From an uncultured bacterium (lineage in GTDB: Bacteria; Pseudomonadota; Gammaproteobacteria; Burkholderiales; Burkholderiaceae_E): a stretch of DNA of 12,323 bases. The stretch covers positions 1 to 12,323 of the forward strand of contig CAIPGD010000030.1 in assembly GCA_903864485.1 (NCBI GenBank), given 5' to 3'. The notes beneath the pieces are model-generated. The model made no database searches. It saw only the letters and a list, made by a program, of their open reading frames with translations, and had not been told where the DNA came from. A program made the translations under genes and the position numbers. Shown here piece by piece: positions 6,457 through 12,323 of the stretch (within the stretch, counting starts at the first letter, position 1; each line of letters begins with the position of its first letter).

Positions 6457-7497
6457 ATGGACTTCTCCATCGCCAGCATTCTGCTGCTTGACGGCGTGAC
6501 CAACGGAGCGGTCTACGCCCTGCTCGGGCTGGCCACAGTACTCGTGTTCACCGTCACCAGGGTGATCTTCATCCCTCAGGGCGAGTTCGTCACCTACGGG
6601 GCCCTCACCCTGGCCATGATGCAGACCGGCAAGACGCCTGGCACCGTCTGGCTATTGCTGATTCTGGCGGGCGTGGCCTCGGTGATGGAACTGGCCGAGC
6701 GCTGGCGCCACCATGGCAATGCCGGACGCGCCGTGATGGCTGGGCTCAAGACACTGGCATTTCCCCTGGCCATCGCGTTACTGTCCATCTGGGCCGCATC
6801 GCAACAGTTCCCGCTGTGGGTGCAAGCCGCCCTGAGCGCAGCCATCGTCGCAGCCTTCGGCCCGCTCATTTACCGCGTGGCCTACCAGTCGCTAGAAGCC
6901 GCTACCCCGCTGGTACTCCTCATCGTCTCGGTGGGCGTGCATTTCGCCTTGACGGGCCTGGGCCTACTGTTTTTTGGTGCGGAAGGCTTCCGCAACCCAG
7001 CTTTCTGGGATGAGCGCTTCACGTTGGGCCCCGTCACTCTGGGGGGCCAAGCCGTGATTATCTTCGGGGTCTCGCTTGCCCTGATCCTGATGCTTTGGCT
7101 GTACTTTGAGAAGTCCCTGCGCGGCAAGGCCCTGCGCGCCACTGCCGTCAACCGCACAGGCGCGCGCCTGATGGGAATCTCCACTCACGCCTCCGGCCAA
7201 CTCACCTTTCTGATGGCCGCGCTCATTGGCGGCCTCTCGGGTCTGCTGATCGGCCCCACCGCTACCGTGTTCTACGACTCGGGCTTCCTGATCGGGCTCA
7301 AAGGCTTCGTGGCAGCCGTGATCGCGGGCCTGTCCAGCTACCCCGGCGCCCTGATCGGCGCGCTGTTTGTGGGTATTGTCGAATCCTTTGGCGCTTTCTG
7401 GGCGAGTGCCTTCAAAGAAGTGATCGTCTTCACCCTGGTCCTGCCCATCCTCCTCCTGCGCTCCCTGCGCAGCGGCCACTCCGACGAGGATCACTAG
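6457..7497 (+). CDS. ABC transporter permease, LivH type
   Basis: This 346-residue inner-membrane permease of the branched-chain amino acid/aromatic acid uptake family forms a heterodimeric channel with the LivM-type domain of the next gene. The N-terminus (ILLLDGVTNGAVYALLGLATVLVF) and the GEFVTYGAL segment are typical of LivH. The cytoplasmic ATPase-contact loop is KSLRGKALRATAVNRTGARL, followed by MGI. The C-terminal segment (GLKGFVAAVIAGLSSYPGALIGALFVG) also fits. The start has AAGGG 6 nt upstream. It is longer than the usual roughly 290 residues. The surplus is in the first half (about residues 55-125), which carries a charged stretch around ELAERWRHHG and an additional hydrophobic segment. 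Its stop is separated by 1 nt from the next start. Substrate is inferred from neighbours to be an aromatic acid. Confidence 0.9.
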   Translation: MDFSIASILLLDGVTNGAVYALLGLATVLVFTVTRVIFIPQGEFVTYGALTLAMMQTGKTPGTVWLLLILAGVASVMELAERWRHHGNAGRAVMAGLKTLAFPLAIALLSIWAASQQFPLWVQAALSAAIVAAFGPLIYRVAYQSLEAATPLVLLIVSVGVHFALTGLGLLFFGAEGFRNPAFWDERFTLGPVTLGGQAVIIFGVSLALILMLWLYFEKSLRGKALRATAVNRTGARLMGISTHASGQLTFLMAALIGGLSGLLIGPTATVFYDSGFLIGLKGFVAAVIAGLSSYPGALIGALFVGIVESFGAFWASAFKEVIVFTLVLPILLLRSLRSGHSDEDH

Positions 7498-7498
7498 G

Positions 7499-9262
7499 GT
7501 GAAGCGGGGCCTCCCGATTGTGCTGCTGGCCCTGGCCGTGCCGGTGGTTGCGCTGCTGCCACTGCCCGACTTCTGGATCGCCCAGCTCAATTACATCGGG
7601 CTGTATGCGCTCGTCTCCTTGGGCCTGGTGCTGCTCACTGGCGTGGGCGGATTAACATCATTTGGTCAGGCCGCTTTCGTAGGCATTGGCGCCTACACAA
7701 CCGCATGGCTGACGCTGAATACCGGTATGTCGCCTTGGTTAACGCTATTCGTGGGACTAGCGCTGACCGCCATTAGTGCCCTCATCGTCGGCCTCATCAC
7801 ACTGCGTATGTCGGGCCACTATTTACCCTTGGCCACGATCGCCTGGGGCCTTTCGCTTTACTACCTGATGGGCAACCTCGATGCGCTGGGCAAGTACGAC
7901 GGTCTGCTGGGCCTCAAGAGTTTGTCGATCGGCAGCATCAACTTGGGCCAAGGTCGGTTGTTCTTCGTGCTGTGTTGGGCCTTGTTACTAGGAAGCGCCG
8001 TGGCGCTGCTCAACCTGCTGGATTCGCGTCCTGGCCGCGCCATCCGCTCGCTCAAGGGTGGCACACAGATGGCCGAAGCAATGGGCATCAACACCTTCCG
8101 CTACAAGGTCACGATTTTTGTGATCGCGGCCTTGCTTGCCGCGGTGGCTGGCTGGCTGCTGGCGCATTTTCAACGGACCGTGAACCCCTCGGCCTTTGGC
8201 CTGAAGATGGGTATCGAATACCTGTTCATGACGGTCGTCGGTGGTGTGGGCTATGTCTGGGGAGCGATTGTCGGCGCAGGTCTGGTCAAGCTGCTCGACG
8301 ACTGGCTGCAGGTCGCGTTGCCGGCCCTGATCGGCACCAGCGGCAGCTACGAGGTCATCGTGTTCGGCGTCGCTCTGGTCTTGGTACTCAAGTACCTGCC
8401 CGAGGGCCTATGGTCGGTGGTAGCCCGCAAGTTCCCAAAGCCAGACCGCTTGGTCGACTGGGTCGATGCGGATGATTTGCCGGTACGCAGCAAACCCCAG
8501 AATGGCGAGCGGGTACTGGTGGTCGACAACATCCGAAAGCAATTCGGTGGTCTGGTCGCTGTCAATGACATTAGCTTCGAAATCACTGCGGGCCAGATTG
8601 TTGGCCTGATCGGTCCCAACGGCGCTGGCAAGTCCACCACCTTCAACCTGATCACCGGGGGGCTGAACAAAACCTCTGGCCGCGTCACCTTCCTCGGCGA
8701 AGACGTAACTGCCCTGCCCTCGCGCGAGATTTCACGCAAAGGCATGGCCCGCACCTTCCAGCACGTCAAACTAATCGCCGACATGACCGTCCTCGAAAAC
8801 GTGGCCATGGGCGCCTACATGCGCGGCAGCAGTGGCGTGGTCTCTTCCATGCTGCGCGCCAACCAGGCCGAAGAACAGCGCCTGATGAAGGAAGCCCAGC
8901 GCCAGCTTGAACGGATCGGCATGGGCGATTACCTTCACGAGCAAGTCGGCAATCTGGCCATGGGGCCGCAACGACTGATGGAAATCGCCCGCGCGCTGTG
9001 CTGTGATCCTGCCTTGCTGTTACTCGACGAACCGGCAGCCGGCCTGCGCCACATGGAAAAACAGGCTCTGGCCGCCGTGCTGCACCAGTTGCAGGGCGAA
9101 GGCATGAGCATCCTCCTGGTCGAACACGACATGGACCTCGTGATGGACGTATGCGACCAGCTGGTGGTGATGGAGTTCGGCACGCTCCTCACGCGCGGCA
9201 CGCCTGCCGAGGTACAGGCTAACCCGGCTGTGCGCGCCGCCTACCTCGGAACCGAACACTGA
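7499..9262 (+). CDS. Fused LivM-type permease and LivG-type ATPase of an ABC importer
   Basis: This 587-residue protein joins two subunits that are usually separate. Residues 1 to about 305 form a hydrophobic LivM-like permease (GLVLLTGVGGLTSFGQAAFV near the start, family motif FGQAAF). Residues from about 340 on form an ABC ATPase: Walker A GPNGAGKST at 372-380, signature segment NLAMGPQRLMEIARAL from 485, Walker B LLLLDEP with Asp510/Glu511, and switch His543 in VEHD. The signature is LAMGPQ where LSGGQ or LSYGQQ is canonical, with proline in place of a conserved glutamine. A charged, proline-containing linker of about 35 residues joins the domains. The start is GTG at 7499, with GAGGA 8 nt upstream inside the preceding gene and a 1-nt intergenic gap, implying translational coupling. 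The fusion fixes permease and ATPase at equal amounts. Confidence 0.92.
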   Translation: MKRGLPIVLLALAVPVVALLPLPDFWIAQLNYIGLYALVSLGLVLLTGVGGLTSFGQAAFVGIGAYTTAWLTLNTGMSPWLTLFVGLALTAISALIVGLITLRMSGHYLPLATIAWGLSLYYLMGNLDALGKYDGLLGLKSLSIGSINLGQGRLFFVLCWALLLGSAVALLNLLDSRPGRAIRSLKGGTQMAEAMGINTFRYKVTIFVIAALLAAVAGWLLAHFQRTVNPSAFGLKMGIEYLFMTVVGGVGYVWGAIVGAGLVKLLDDWLQVALPALIGTSGSYEVIVFGVALVLVLKYLPEGLWSVVARKFPKPDRLVDWVDADDLPVRSKPQNGERVLVVDNIRKQFGGLVAVNDISFEITAGQIVGLIGPNGAGKSTTFNLITGGLNKTSGRVTFLGEDVTALPSREISRKGMARTFQHVKLIADMTVLENVAMGAYMRGSSGVVSSMLRANQAEEQRLMKEAQRQLERIGMGDYLHEQVGNLAMGPQRLMEIARALCCDPALLLLDEPAAGLRHMEKQALAAVLHQLQGEGMSILLVEHDMDLVMDVCDQLVVMEFGTLLTRGTPAEVQANPAVRAAYLGTEH

Positions 9263-9263
9263 G

Positions 9264-9992
9264 ATGTCGACACCGCTCCTCATCGTCAGGGACTTGCGTG
9301 CCGGCTATGGCAAGGCCGAGGTGTTGCACGGCCTCGACCTGCAAGCCGACAAGGGCAGCGTGATCACCGTGATCGGCCCCAACGGCGCGGGCAAATCCAC
9401 CCTGCTCAACAGCCTGATGGGCATCTTACCCAGCAAGGGGCGCATCGAATTCGAAGGCCAATCCATCGAAGAACTCACGCTCGAAGAACGCGTGATGCTG
9501 GGTATCGCCCTCGTCCCCGAGAAACGTGAACTCTTTAGCACCATGAGCGTAGAAGACAACCTGGTGCTCGGGGGTTTTCGTCAGATGCGCCTTGGTAATC
9601 GTCGATGGCGGGACCGTCTAGCAGACGTGTTTGATCTGTTTCCCCGCCTGCAGGAACGTCGCGCCCAGCAAGCCGGCACCCTCTCGGGCGGCGAGCGCCA
9701 GATGCTGGCCGTGGGCCGCGCACTGATGTCACGCCCTTCCGTACTGATGATGGACGAGCCCAGCCTCGGCCTGGCCCCCCTAATCGTCAAGGACATCTTC
9801 CGGATCATCGAGACCCTGCGCCAGACCGGCGTGACCATCGTGCTGGTTGAGCAGAACGCCCGCGCTGCCCTGGCCGTGGCCGATCAAGGCTATGTGCTGG
9901 AGATGGGCGAGATCGGACTCAAGGGTCCTGCAGCCGAACTGGCCCAGAACCCGCGGGTGATCGACACCTATCTGGGTGCCGCCAGAAAATGA
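9264..9992 (+). CDS. ABC transporter ATP-binding protein, LivF type
   Basis: This 242-residue ATPase pairs with the LivG-type domain of the upstream fusion to energise uptake at the inner membrane. Walker A is GPNGAGKST (38-46), the signature is LSGGERQ from residue 140, and Walker B is VLMMDEPSLGLAP with Asp164/Glu165. The switch position reads VEQN, with Gln in place of His, as is normal for LivF proteins. Length is typical. The start ATG at 9264 comes 1 nt after the previous stop, and the stop overlaps the MarR start as ATGA (9989-9992), so all three proteins are probably translationally coupled. The family is certain. The transported compound is inferred from the locus. Confidence 0.93.
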   Translation: MSTPLLIVRDLRAGYGKAEVLHGLDLQADKGSVITVIGPNGAGKSTLLNSLMGILPSKGRIEFEGQSIEELTLEERVMLGIALVPEKRELFSTMSVEDNLVLGGFRQMRLGNRRWRDRLADVFDLFPRLQERRAQQAGTLSGGERQMLAVGRALMSRPSVLMMDEPSLGLAPLIVKDIFRIIETLRQTGVTIVLVEQNARAALAVADQGYVLEMGEIGLKGPAAELAQNPRVIDTYLGAARK

Positions 9993-10465
9993 TCATCGAC
10001 AAGAAACGCGTCGGGCGTATGCCCACTGTCACGAGCGTTGACCAGGTGGACACCTCGTATCTGCAGACCCTGCTGGGCTACAACGCCCGCCGCGCAGCGC
10101 TGACGATCATCGAAGTCTTTCTAGAGCGCATGGCTCAGTTCGGTCTGCGCCCAGTGGATTTTTCGGTGATGTCGGTCATTCAACACAACCCAGGTGTCAC
10201 CTCTCGCCAGCTATGCGCCGCGCTCAATCTGCTGCCACCGAACCTGGTCGGCCTGATTCATTCCCTGGAGGCGCGCGGCCTGATCAGTCGCCGGCCTCAC
10301 CCCACCGACGGACGCGCCATGGGACTGCACCCGACCCCCGAAGGGTCCGCACTCATGCAGCAAGCCGCGCAGACCGCAACCGACCTGGAAATCGAAAGCT
10401 CCTCGCGCCTGACGGACGCCGAGCGCAAGACCCTGCTGGACCTGCTGCAGAAAATTTACCTCTGA
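9989..10465 (+). CDS. MarR-family transcriptional regulator
   Basis: This 158-residue winged-helix regulator most likely controls this operon. The helix-turn-helix covers roughly residues 70-97 (VTSRQLCAALNLLPPNLVGL), followed by the wing with the family signature DGRAMGLHPTPEG (107-119). N- and C-terminal helices suit dimerisation. The ATG at 9989 overlaps the LivF stop and has no clear Shine-Dalgarno, so coupling probably drives translation. An alternative start is Met11 at 10019. MarR proteins such as CouR of Rhodopseudomonas repress hydroxycinnamate genes and are released by the hydroxycinnamoyl-CoA made by the ligase. The same logic is plausible here, with the inverted repeats at 2428-2461 as the target. 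It sits at the far end of the operon it would control, giving a negative autoregulatory loop. Confidence 0.9.
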   Translation: MIIDKKRVGRMPTVTSVDQVDTSYLQTLLGYNARRAALTIIEVFLERMAQFGLRPVDFSVMSVIQHNPGVTSRQLCAALNLLPPNLVGLIHSLEARGLISRRPHPTDGRAMGLHPTPEGSALMQQAAQTATDLEIESSSRLTDAERKTLLDLLQKIYL

Positions 10466-10482
10466 ACGGCGTACTACCCGGT

Positions 10483-10499
10483 GTGATTCTTGGAATCAC
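10483..10499. terminator. Hairpin between convergent MarR and ferritin-like genes
   Basis: GTGATTC (10483-10489) and GAATCAC (10493-10499) form a perfect 7-bp stem with a TTG loop. It fills half of the 34-nt space between the two convergent stop codons. There is no T-tract of useful length on either strand, so it may act as a weak bidirectional terminator or mRNA 3'-end stabiliser. Confidence 0.4.
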
Positions 10500-11165
10500 C
10501 TAATTTGCAAGCCAGTCTCGCAACTCTTCGGCATGAGATTGTTCGACGGCCAAGATCTCCTCGATCAGTCTGCGAGTGGTGGAGTCCTTGTCGCCAATCA
10601 GGGCGATCATTTGGCTGTAGCTCTCGATGGCAACCCGCTCGGCGATCAAGTTGGCGGTAATCATTGACTTCAAATCCTTCGATTCGTCATAGCCGGCATG
10701 GCTGCGTCGCGTCAGTGAGTCGGGTGCGAAATCAGGCATGCCGCCGAGCTCAACGATGCGCTTCGCGATCATGTCCGCGTGGGCCATTTCTTCGTTTGCG
10801 TGAACCAGGAACTCCTCAGCAATCTTTGGCGAGGACAAGCCCTCGGCGGTGAAATGGTGTCGTCGATAGCGAAGCGAACAAATCAATTCGGTCGCGAGGG
10901 AATCGTTCAACAACTCAATAATATCGTTGCGCCAAGGGCCGTAGTGCGGTGTCACAGCCCCCTGATCGAGGCCGCGCTTTGCTTCTTCGATCGCTTTTAG
11001 ATTCAGCACGAGGCGCTGAGCTGCTTTTGATTTGGCCGGCGCCGGCTCTTTCTCCAGGCCGCCTTTGGCAGCCGCTGTCGCTTCGTCCTGCGCAATCGCT
11101 CTGGCATGGACGGCGTTATTGGACGGGCCCGAATTCCGATGCGGCTCTGGGAGTTGACCACTCAT
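10500..11165 (-). CDS. Bacterioferritin-like diiron protein with N-terminal extension
   Basis: This 221-residue protein has a ferritin-like four-helix domain from about residue 75 to the C-terminus. Candidate diiron ligands are Glu93, Glu126, His129 (EEMAH), Glu176, Glu208 and His211 (EQSH). The spacing Glu93-Glu126 is 33 residues, identical to Glu18-Glu51 of E. coli bacterioferritin, and the others are nearly so. Met127 falls at the position of the bacterioferritin haem-ligand methionine (Met52). It probably oxidises and stores iron or protects from peroxide. Residues 1-75 are a polar Ala/Lys/Glu/Pro-rich extension absent from standard bacterioferritins and likely disordered. The ATG at 11165 is preferred over one 32 codons upstream, because GAGG lies 5 nt before it. 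It is convergent with the MarR gene and divergent from the secreted protein, and has no evident link with the catabolic locus. Confidence 0.85.
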   Translation of the reverse strand: MSGQLPEPHRNSGPSNNAVHARAIAQDEATAAAKGGLEKEPAPAKSKAAQRLVLNLKAIEEAKRGLDQGAVTPHYGPWRNDIIELLNDSLATELICSLRYRRHHFTAEGLSSPKIAEEFLVHANEEMAHADMIAKRIVELGGMPDFAPDSLTRRSHAGYDESKDLKSMITANLIAERVAIESYSQMIALIGDKDSTTRRLIEEILAVEQSHAEELRDWLAN

Positions 11166-11335
11166 GGCGACCTCGATAGGTAACAAGGGGGGAGAAAGGG
11201 GGACAGAACAGGAAGAGTCTGGCCCGGATGGCGTCAATCGCCTGTGCGGCGCTTCACTCACTTAGGTACGCGGTGTGCGGGGATTAGTGGCGTGCCTCTC
11301 CAAGATCGCACTTCCTCATCTACCAATGGATCCCC
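11166..11335. promoter_or_regulatory. Divergent intergenic region of the ferritin-like and secreted-protein genes
   Basis: This 170-nt gap must hold promoters for both genes. The ferritin side has a Shine-Dalgarno (GAGG, 11175-11172 on the minus strand) and a purine-rich stretch with runs of six and five G on the plus strand (11187-11202), which is pyrimidine-rich in the ferritin leader. No confident -35/-10 pair, Fur-like or OxyR-like site was recognised by eye. Confidence 0.4.
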
Positions 11336-11890
11336 ATGAATATTCAGAGTGTCCTCAAACCCGCGGCCACCATCGCCGCGCTCTTGCTGCTCTCAACCGC
11401 ACAGTCCGCAATGATCACAAAGGCCGAATACCAGGCCAGCAAAACGCGGGTCAGCGCGGACTACAAGACTGAAAAATCCGCCTGTCGTTCGCTTTCCGGC
11501 AATACCAAGGATGTCTGTATCGAGGAAGCAAAAGCCAAAGAGAAGGTGGCACTCGCAGACCTCGAATTTAGTTTCACGGGCAAGACCGAAGACCGCAACA
11601 AGGCACTCGTCGCGAGAGCCGAATCAAACTATTCAGTCGCCAAGGAAAAGTGCGATGACAAGGCCGGTAACGACAAGGACGTCTGTGTCAAAGAGGCCAA
11701 GGCCCTCGAGGTCAGGGCGCTGGCGGACGCCAAGATGGGTAAAGAAATGGCTGAGGCCCGAAAGGACGCCTCGAATGACAAGCGGGACGCCGACTACAAG
11801 GTTGCGCTTGAGCGGTGTGACTCCAGTGCCGGTGACGCCAAGGCCAATTGCGTTTCAGCCGCAAAGTCACGGTTCGGAATGCCGTCGTAG
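11336..11890 (+). CDS. Small secreted protein with three C-x10-C repeats, function unknown
   Basis: This 184-residue protein has a Sec signal peptide (residues 1 to about 25; hydrophobic ATIAALLLLS, then TAQSA). The mature part is strongly helical and charged (Lys, Glu, Asp, Ala). It contains three imperfect repeats of about 55 residues, each with a cysteine pair at exactly C-x10-C: Cys50/61, Cys106/117 and Cys161/172. The segment between each pair resembles xxxxGNxKDV and is followed by EAKA in the first two copies and AAKS in the third. Each pair could form a disulfide-stapled helical hairpin in the periplasm. I recall this architecture from uncharacterised Burkholderiales proteins near stress genes and know of no assigned function. 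The ATG at 11336 is supported mainly by the signal peptide. Upstream there is only a weak GGA 5 nt away. The DUF3309 gene follows 47 nt later, possibly in the same transcript. Confidence 0.8.
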   Translation: MNIQSVLKPAATIAALLLLSTAQSAMITKAEYQASKTRVSADYKTEKSACRSLSGNTKDVCIEEAKAKEKVALADLEFSFTGKTEDRNKALVARAESNYSVAKEKCDDKAGNDKDVCVKEAKALEVRALADAKMGKEMAEARKDASNDKRDADYKVALERCDSSAGDAKANCVSAAKSRFGMPS

Positions 11891-11937
11891 TTCGGTCGAC
11901 AGGACTTTTTCACCCACCCTTATCGACGGGAACTGTC

Positions 11938-12096
11938 ATGAGCCTCGGCACCATCTTGCTGATCATTCTGATTCTGATGCTCGTTGGAGCCCTACCGACC
12001 TGGCCACACAGCGCTAGCTGGGGCTATCGGCCCGTCGGAGGACTGGGTTTACTCTTGGTGGTTGTCATTGTTCTGGTCGTATTGGGGCGCTTGTAG
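11938..12096 (+). CDS. DUF3309 family small membrane protein
   Basis: This 52-residue protein matches the DUF3309 pattern closely. A first transmembrane helix (residues 2-18, GTILLIILILMLVGALP) is followed by a short conserved loop, TWPHSASWGYRPVGG, and a second hydrophobic helix with the ending VVLGRL. The start at 11938 is chosen because the family begins MSLGTILL and GGGA lies 6 nt upstream. Longer readings would only add unrelated leader. Function is unknown. The family is widespread in proteobacteria. It may be co-transcribed with the secreted C-x10-C protein 47 nt upstream, and it converges on the amidase gene. Confidence 0.82.
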   Translation: MSLGTILLIILILMLVGALPTWPHSASWGYRPVGGLGLLLVVVIVLVVLGRL

Positions 12097-12107
12097 CGGA
12101 CGCGAGG

Positions 12108-12125
12108 GCCCGAGGTCACTCGGGC
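12108..12125. terminator. Hairpin between convergent DUF3309 and amidase genes
   Basis: GCCCGAG (12108-12114) and CTCGGGC (12119-12125) form a perfect GC-rich 7-bp stem with a GTCA loop, beginning 12 nt after the DUF3309 stop. No T-tract follows on either strand. It is most likely a 3'-end structure shared by the two convergent transcripts. Confidence 0.45.
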
Positions 12126-12132
12126 GCCACTC

Positions 12133-12162
12133 CAAGCCACTAAAAGCCATGGCAAGCCACTA
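12133..12162. repeat. 10-bp tandem repeat, three copies, ending on the amidase stop
   Basis: CAAGCCACTA occurs at 12133-12142 and 12153-12162, with a degenerate middle copy AAAGCCATGG at 12143-12152. The last unit contains the amidase stop codon (CTA on the plus strand, 12160-12162), so the array extends from the end of that gene into the intergenic space. Confidence 0.7.
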
Positions 12163-12323
12163 CAGGATGGGCCGCGTCGCAGGGTAAAGCGACTCATAGG
12201 CGCGCGCAGCCCGCAGCACCAACGCGTCCCCAAACATCGGGCCGACCAGTTGAAGCGCCATCGGCAATCCATCCCGGTTCAGTCCGCACGGAATCGAAAT
12301 CGCAGGTTGTTGCGTCAGATTGA
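12160..12323 (-). CDS. Amidase signature family protein, C-terminal fragment cut by the right edge
   Basis: The last 53 codons are present, starting NLTQQPAISIPCGLNRDGLP and continuing MALQLVGPMFGDALVLRAARAYE. This is the characteristic C-terminus of amidase-signature enzymes (GatA-like amidases), where the sequence FNxTGxPAxSxPxG is followed by DGLPxGxQxVG. The Ser-cisSer-Lys catalytic core lies outside the window. These enzymes hydrolyse amides in the cytoplasm, and a stand-alone amidase is more likely than true GatA, but the fragment cannot decide this. It converges with DUF3309. Confidence 0.85.
   Translation of the reverse strand, partial: NLTQQPAISIPCGLNRDGLPMALQLVGPMFGDALVLRAARAYESLYPATRPIL

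Noticed and set aside
8400..8520. Frameshift or missing stop joining two separate genes (permease and ATPase)
   Set aside because: The frame is continuous through a plausible charged linker. No internal ribosome-binding site with a good start was evident, and such fusions are known in this transporter family.
5239..9992. Leucine/isoleucine/valine transporter
   Set aside because: The family is the branched-chain type, but tight linkage with fcs and a crotonase makes an aromatic acid the more likely substrate. The amino acid name would overstate what is known.
11187..11202. G-quadruplex in the ferritin/secreted-protein gap
   Set aside because: Only two long G runs are present (six and five G), with no further G-triplet tracts close by, so a standard four-tract quadruplex is not supported.

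Overview
The window looks like chromosomal DNA of a betaproteobacterium, most likely a member of the Burkholderiales. The reasons are high-GC coding sequence, a LivM-LivG fused ABC transporter protein, a DUF3309 miniprotein, and a small secreted C-x10-C protein of a type I recall from that order. The assignment is inferred from gene content and not proven. No rRNA, tRNA, insertion sequence, CRISPR array or phage gene was seen.

Region 1 (1-10465) is a catabolic locus built around a divergent promoter at about 2369-2480. Leftward from it run an amidohydrolase-2 family protein, a thiolase, and the N-terminus of an AMP-forming acyl-CoA ligase cut by the left edge. Rightward runs a compact seven-gene set: a crotonase (enoyl-CoA hydratase type), feruloyl-CoA synthase (fcs), a periplasmic substrate-binding protein, a LivH-type permease, a fused LivM-type permease/LivG-type ATPase, a LivF-type ATPase and a MarR-family regulator. 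Gaps in this set are 0-112 nt, including 1-nt gaps and an ATGA overlap. The most economical reading is uptake and CoA-dependent side-chain shortening of hydroxycinnamates (ferulate, p-coumarate or similar). The transporter imports the acid, Fcs makes the CoA thioester, the crotonase hydrates it, and after an oxidation not encoded here the beta-keto product is cleaved by the thiolase and/or the amidohydrolase. MarR is the likely thioester-responsive repressor. The crotonase keeps both hydratase glutamates, which argues for a beta-oxidative route over the one-step hydratase-lyase (vanillin-forming) route.

Region 2 (10466-12323) is unrelated housekeeping or stress sequence: a bacterioferritin-like diiron protein with a long N-terminal extension (minus strand), a divergently transcribed small secreted protein with three C-x10-C pairs, a 52-residue DUF3309 membrane protein, and the C-terminus of an amidase cut by the right edge.

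A feature that runs through the whole window is short tandem duplication at gene boundaries: 12 bp x 4.7 at the ligase start/thiolase end, 13-14 bp x 4 at the amidohydrolase stop, 14 bp x 2 at the fcs start, 9 bp x 4 at the binding-protein stop, and 10 bp x 3 at the amidase stop. Two of these change the apparent translation-start signals: a run of five in-frame ATGs before the ligase, and a five-codon minileader overlapping the fcs start.
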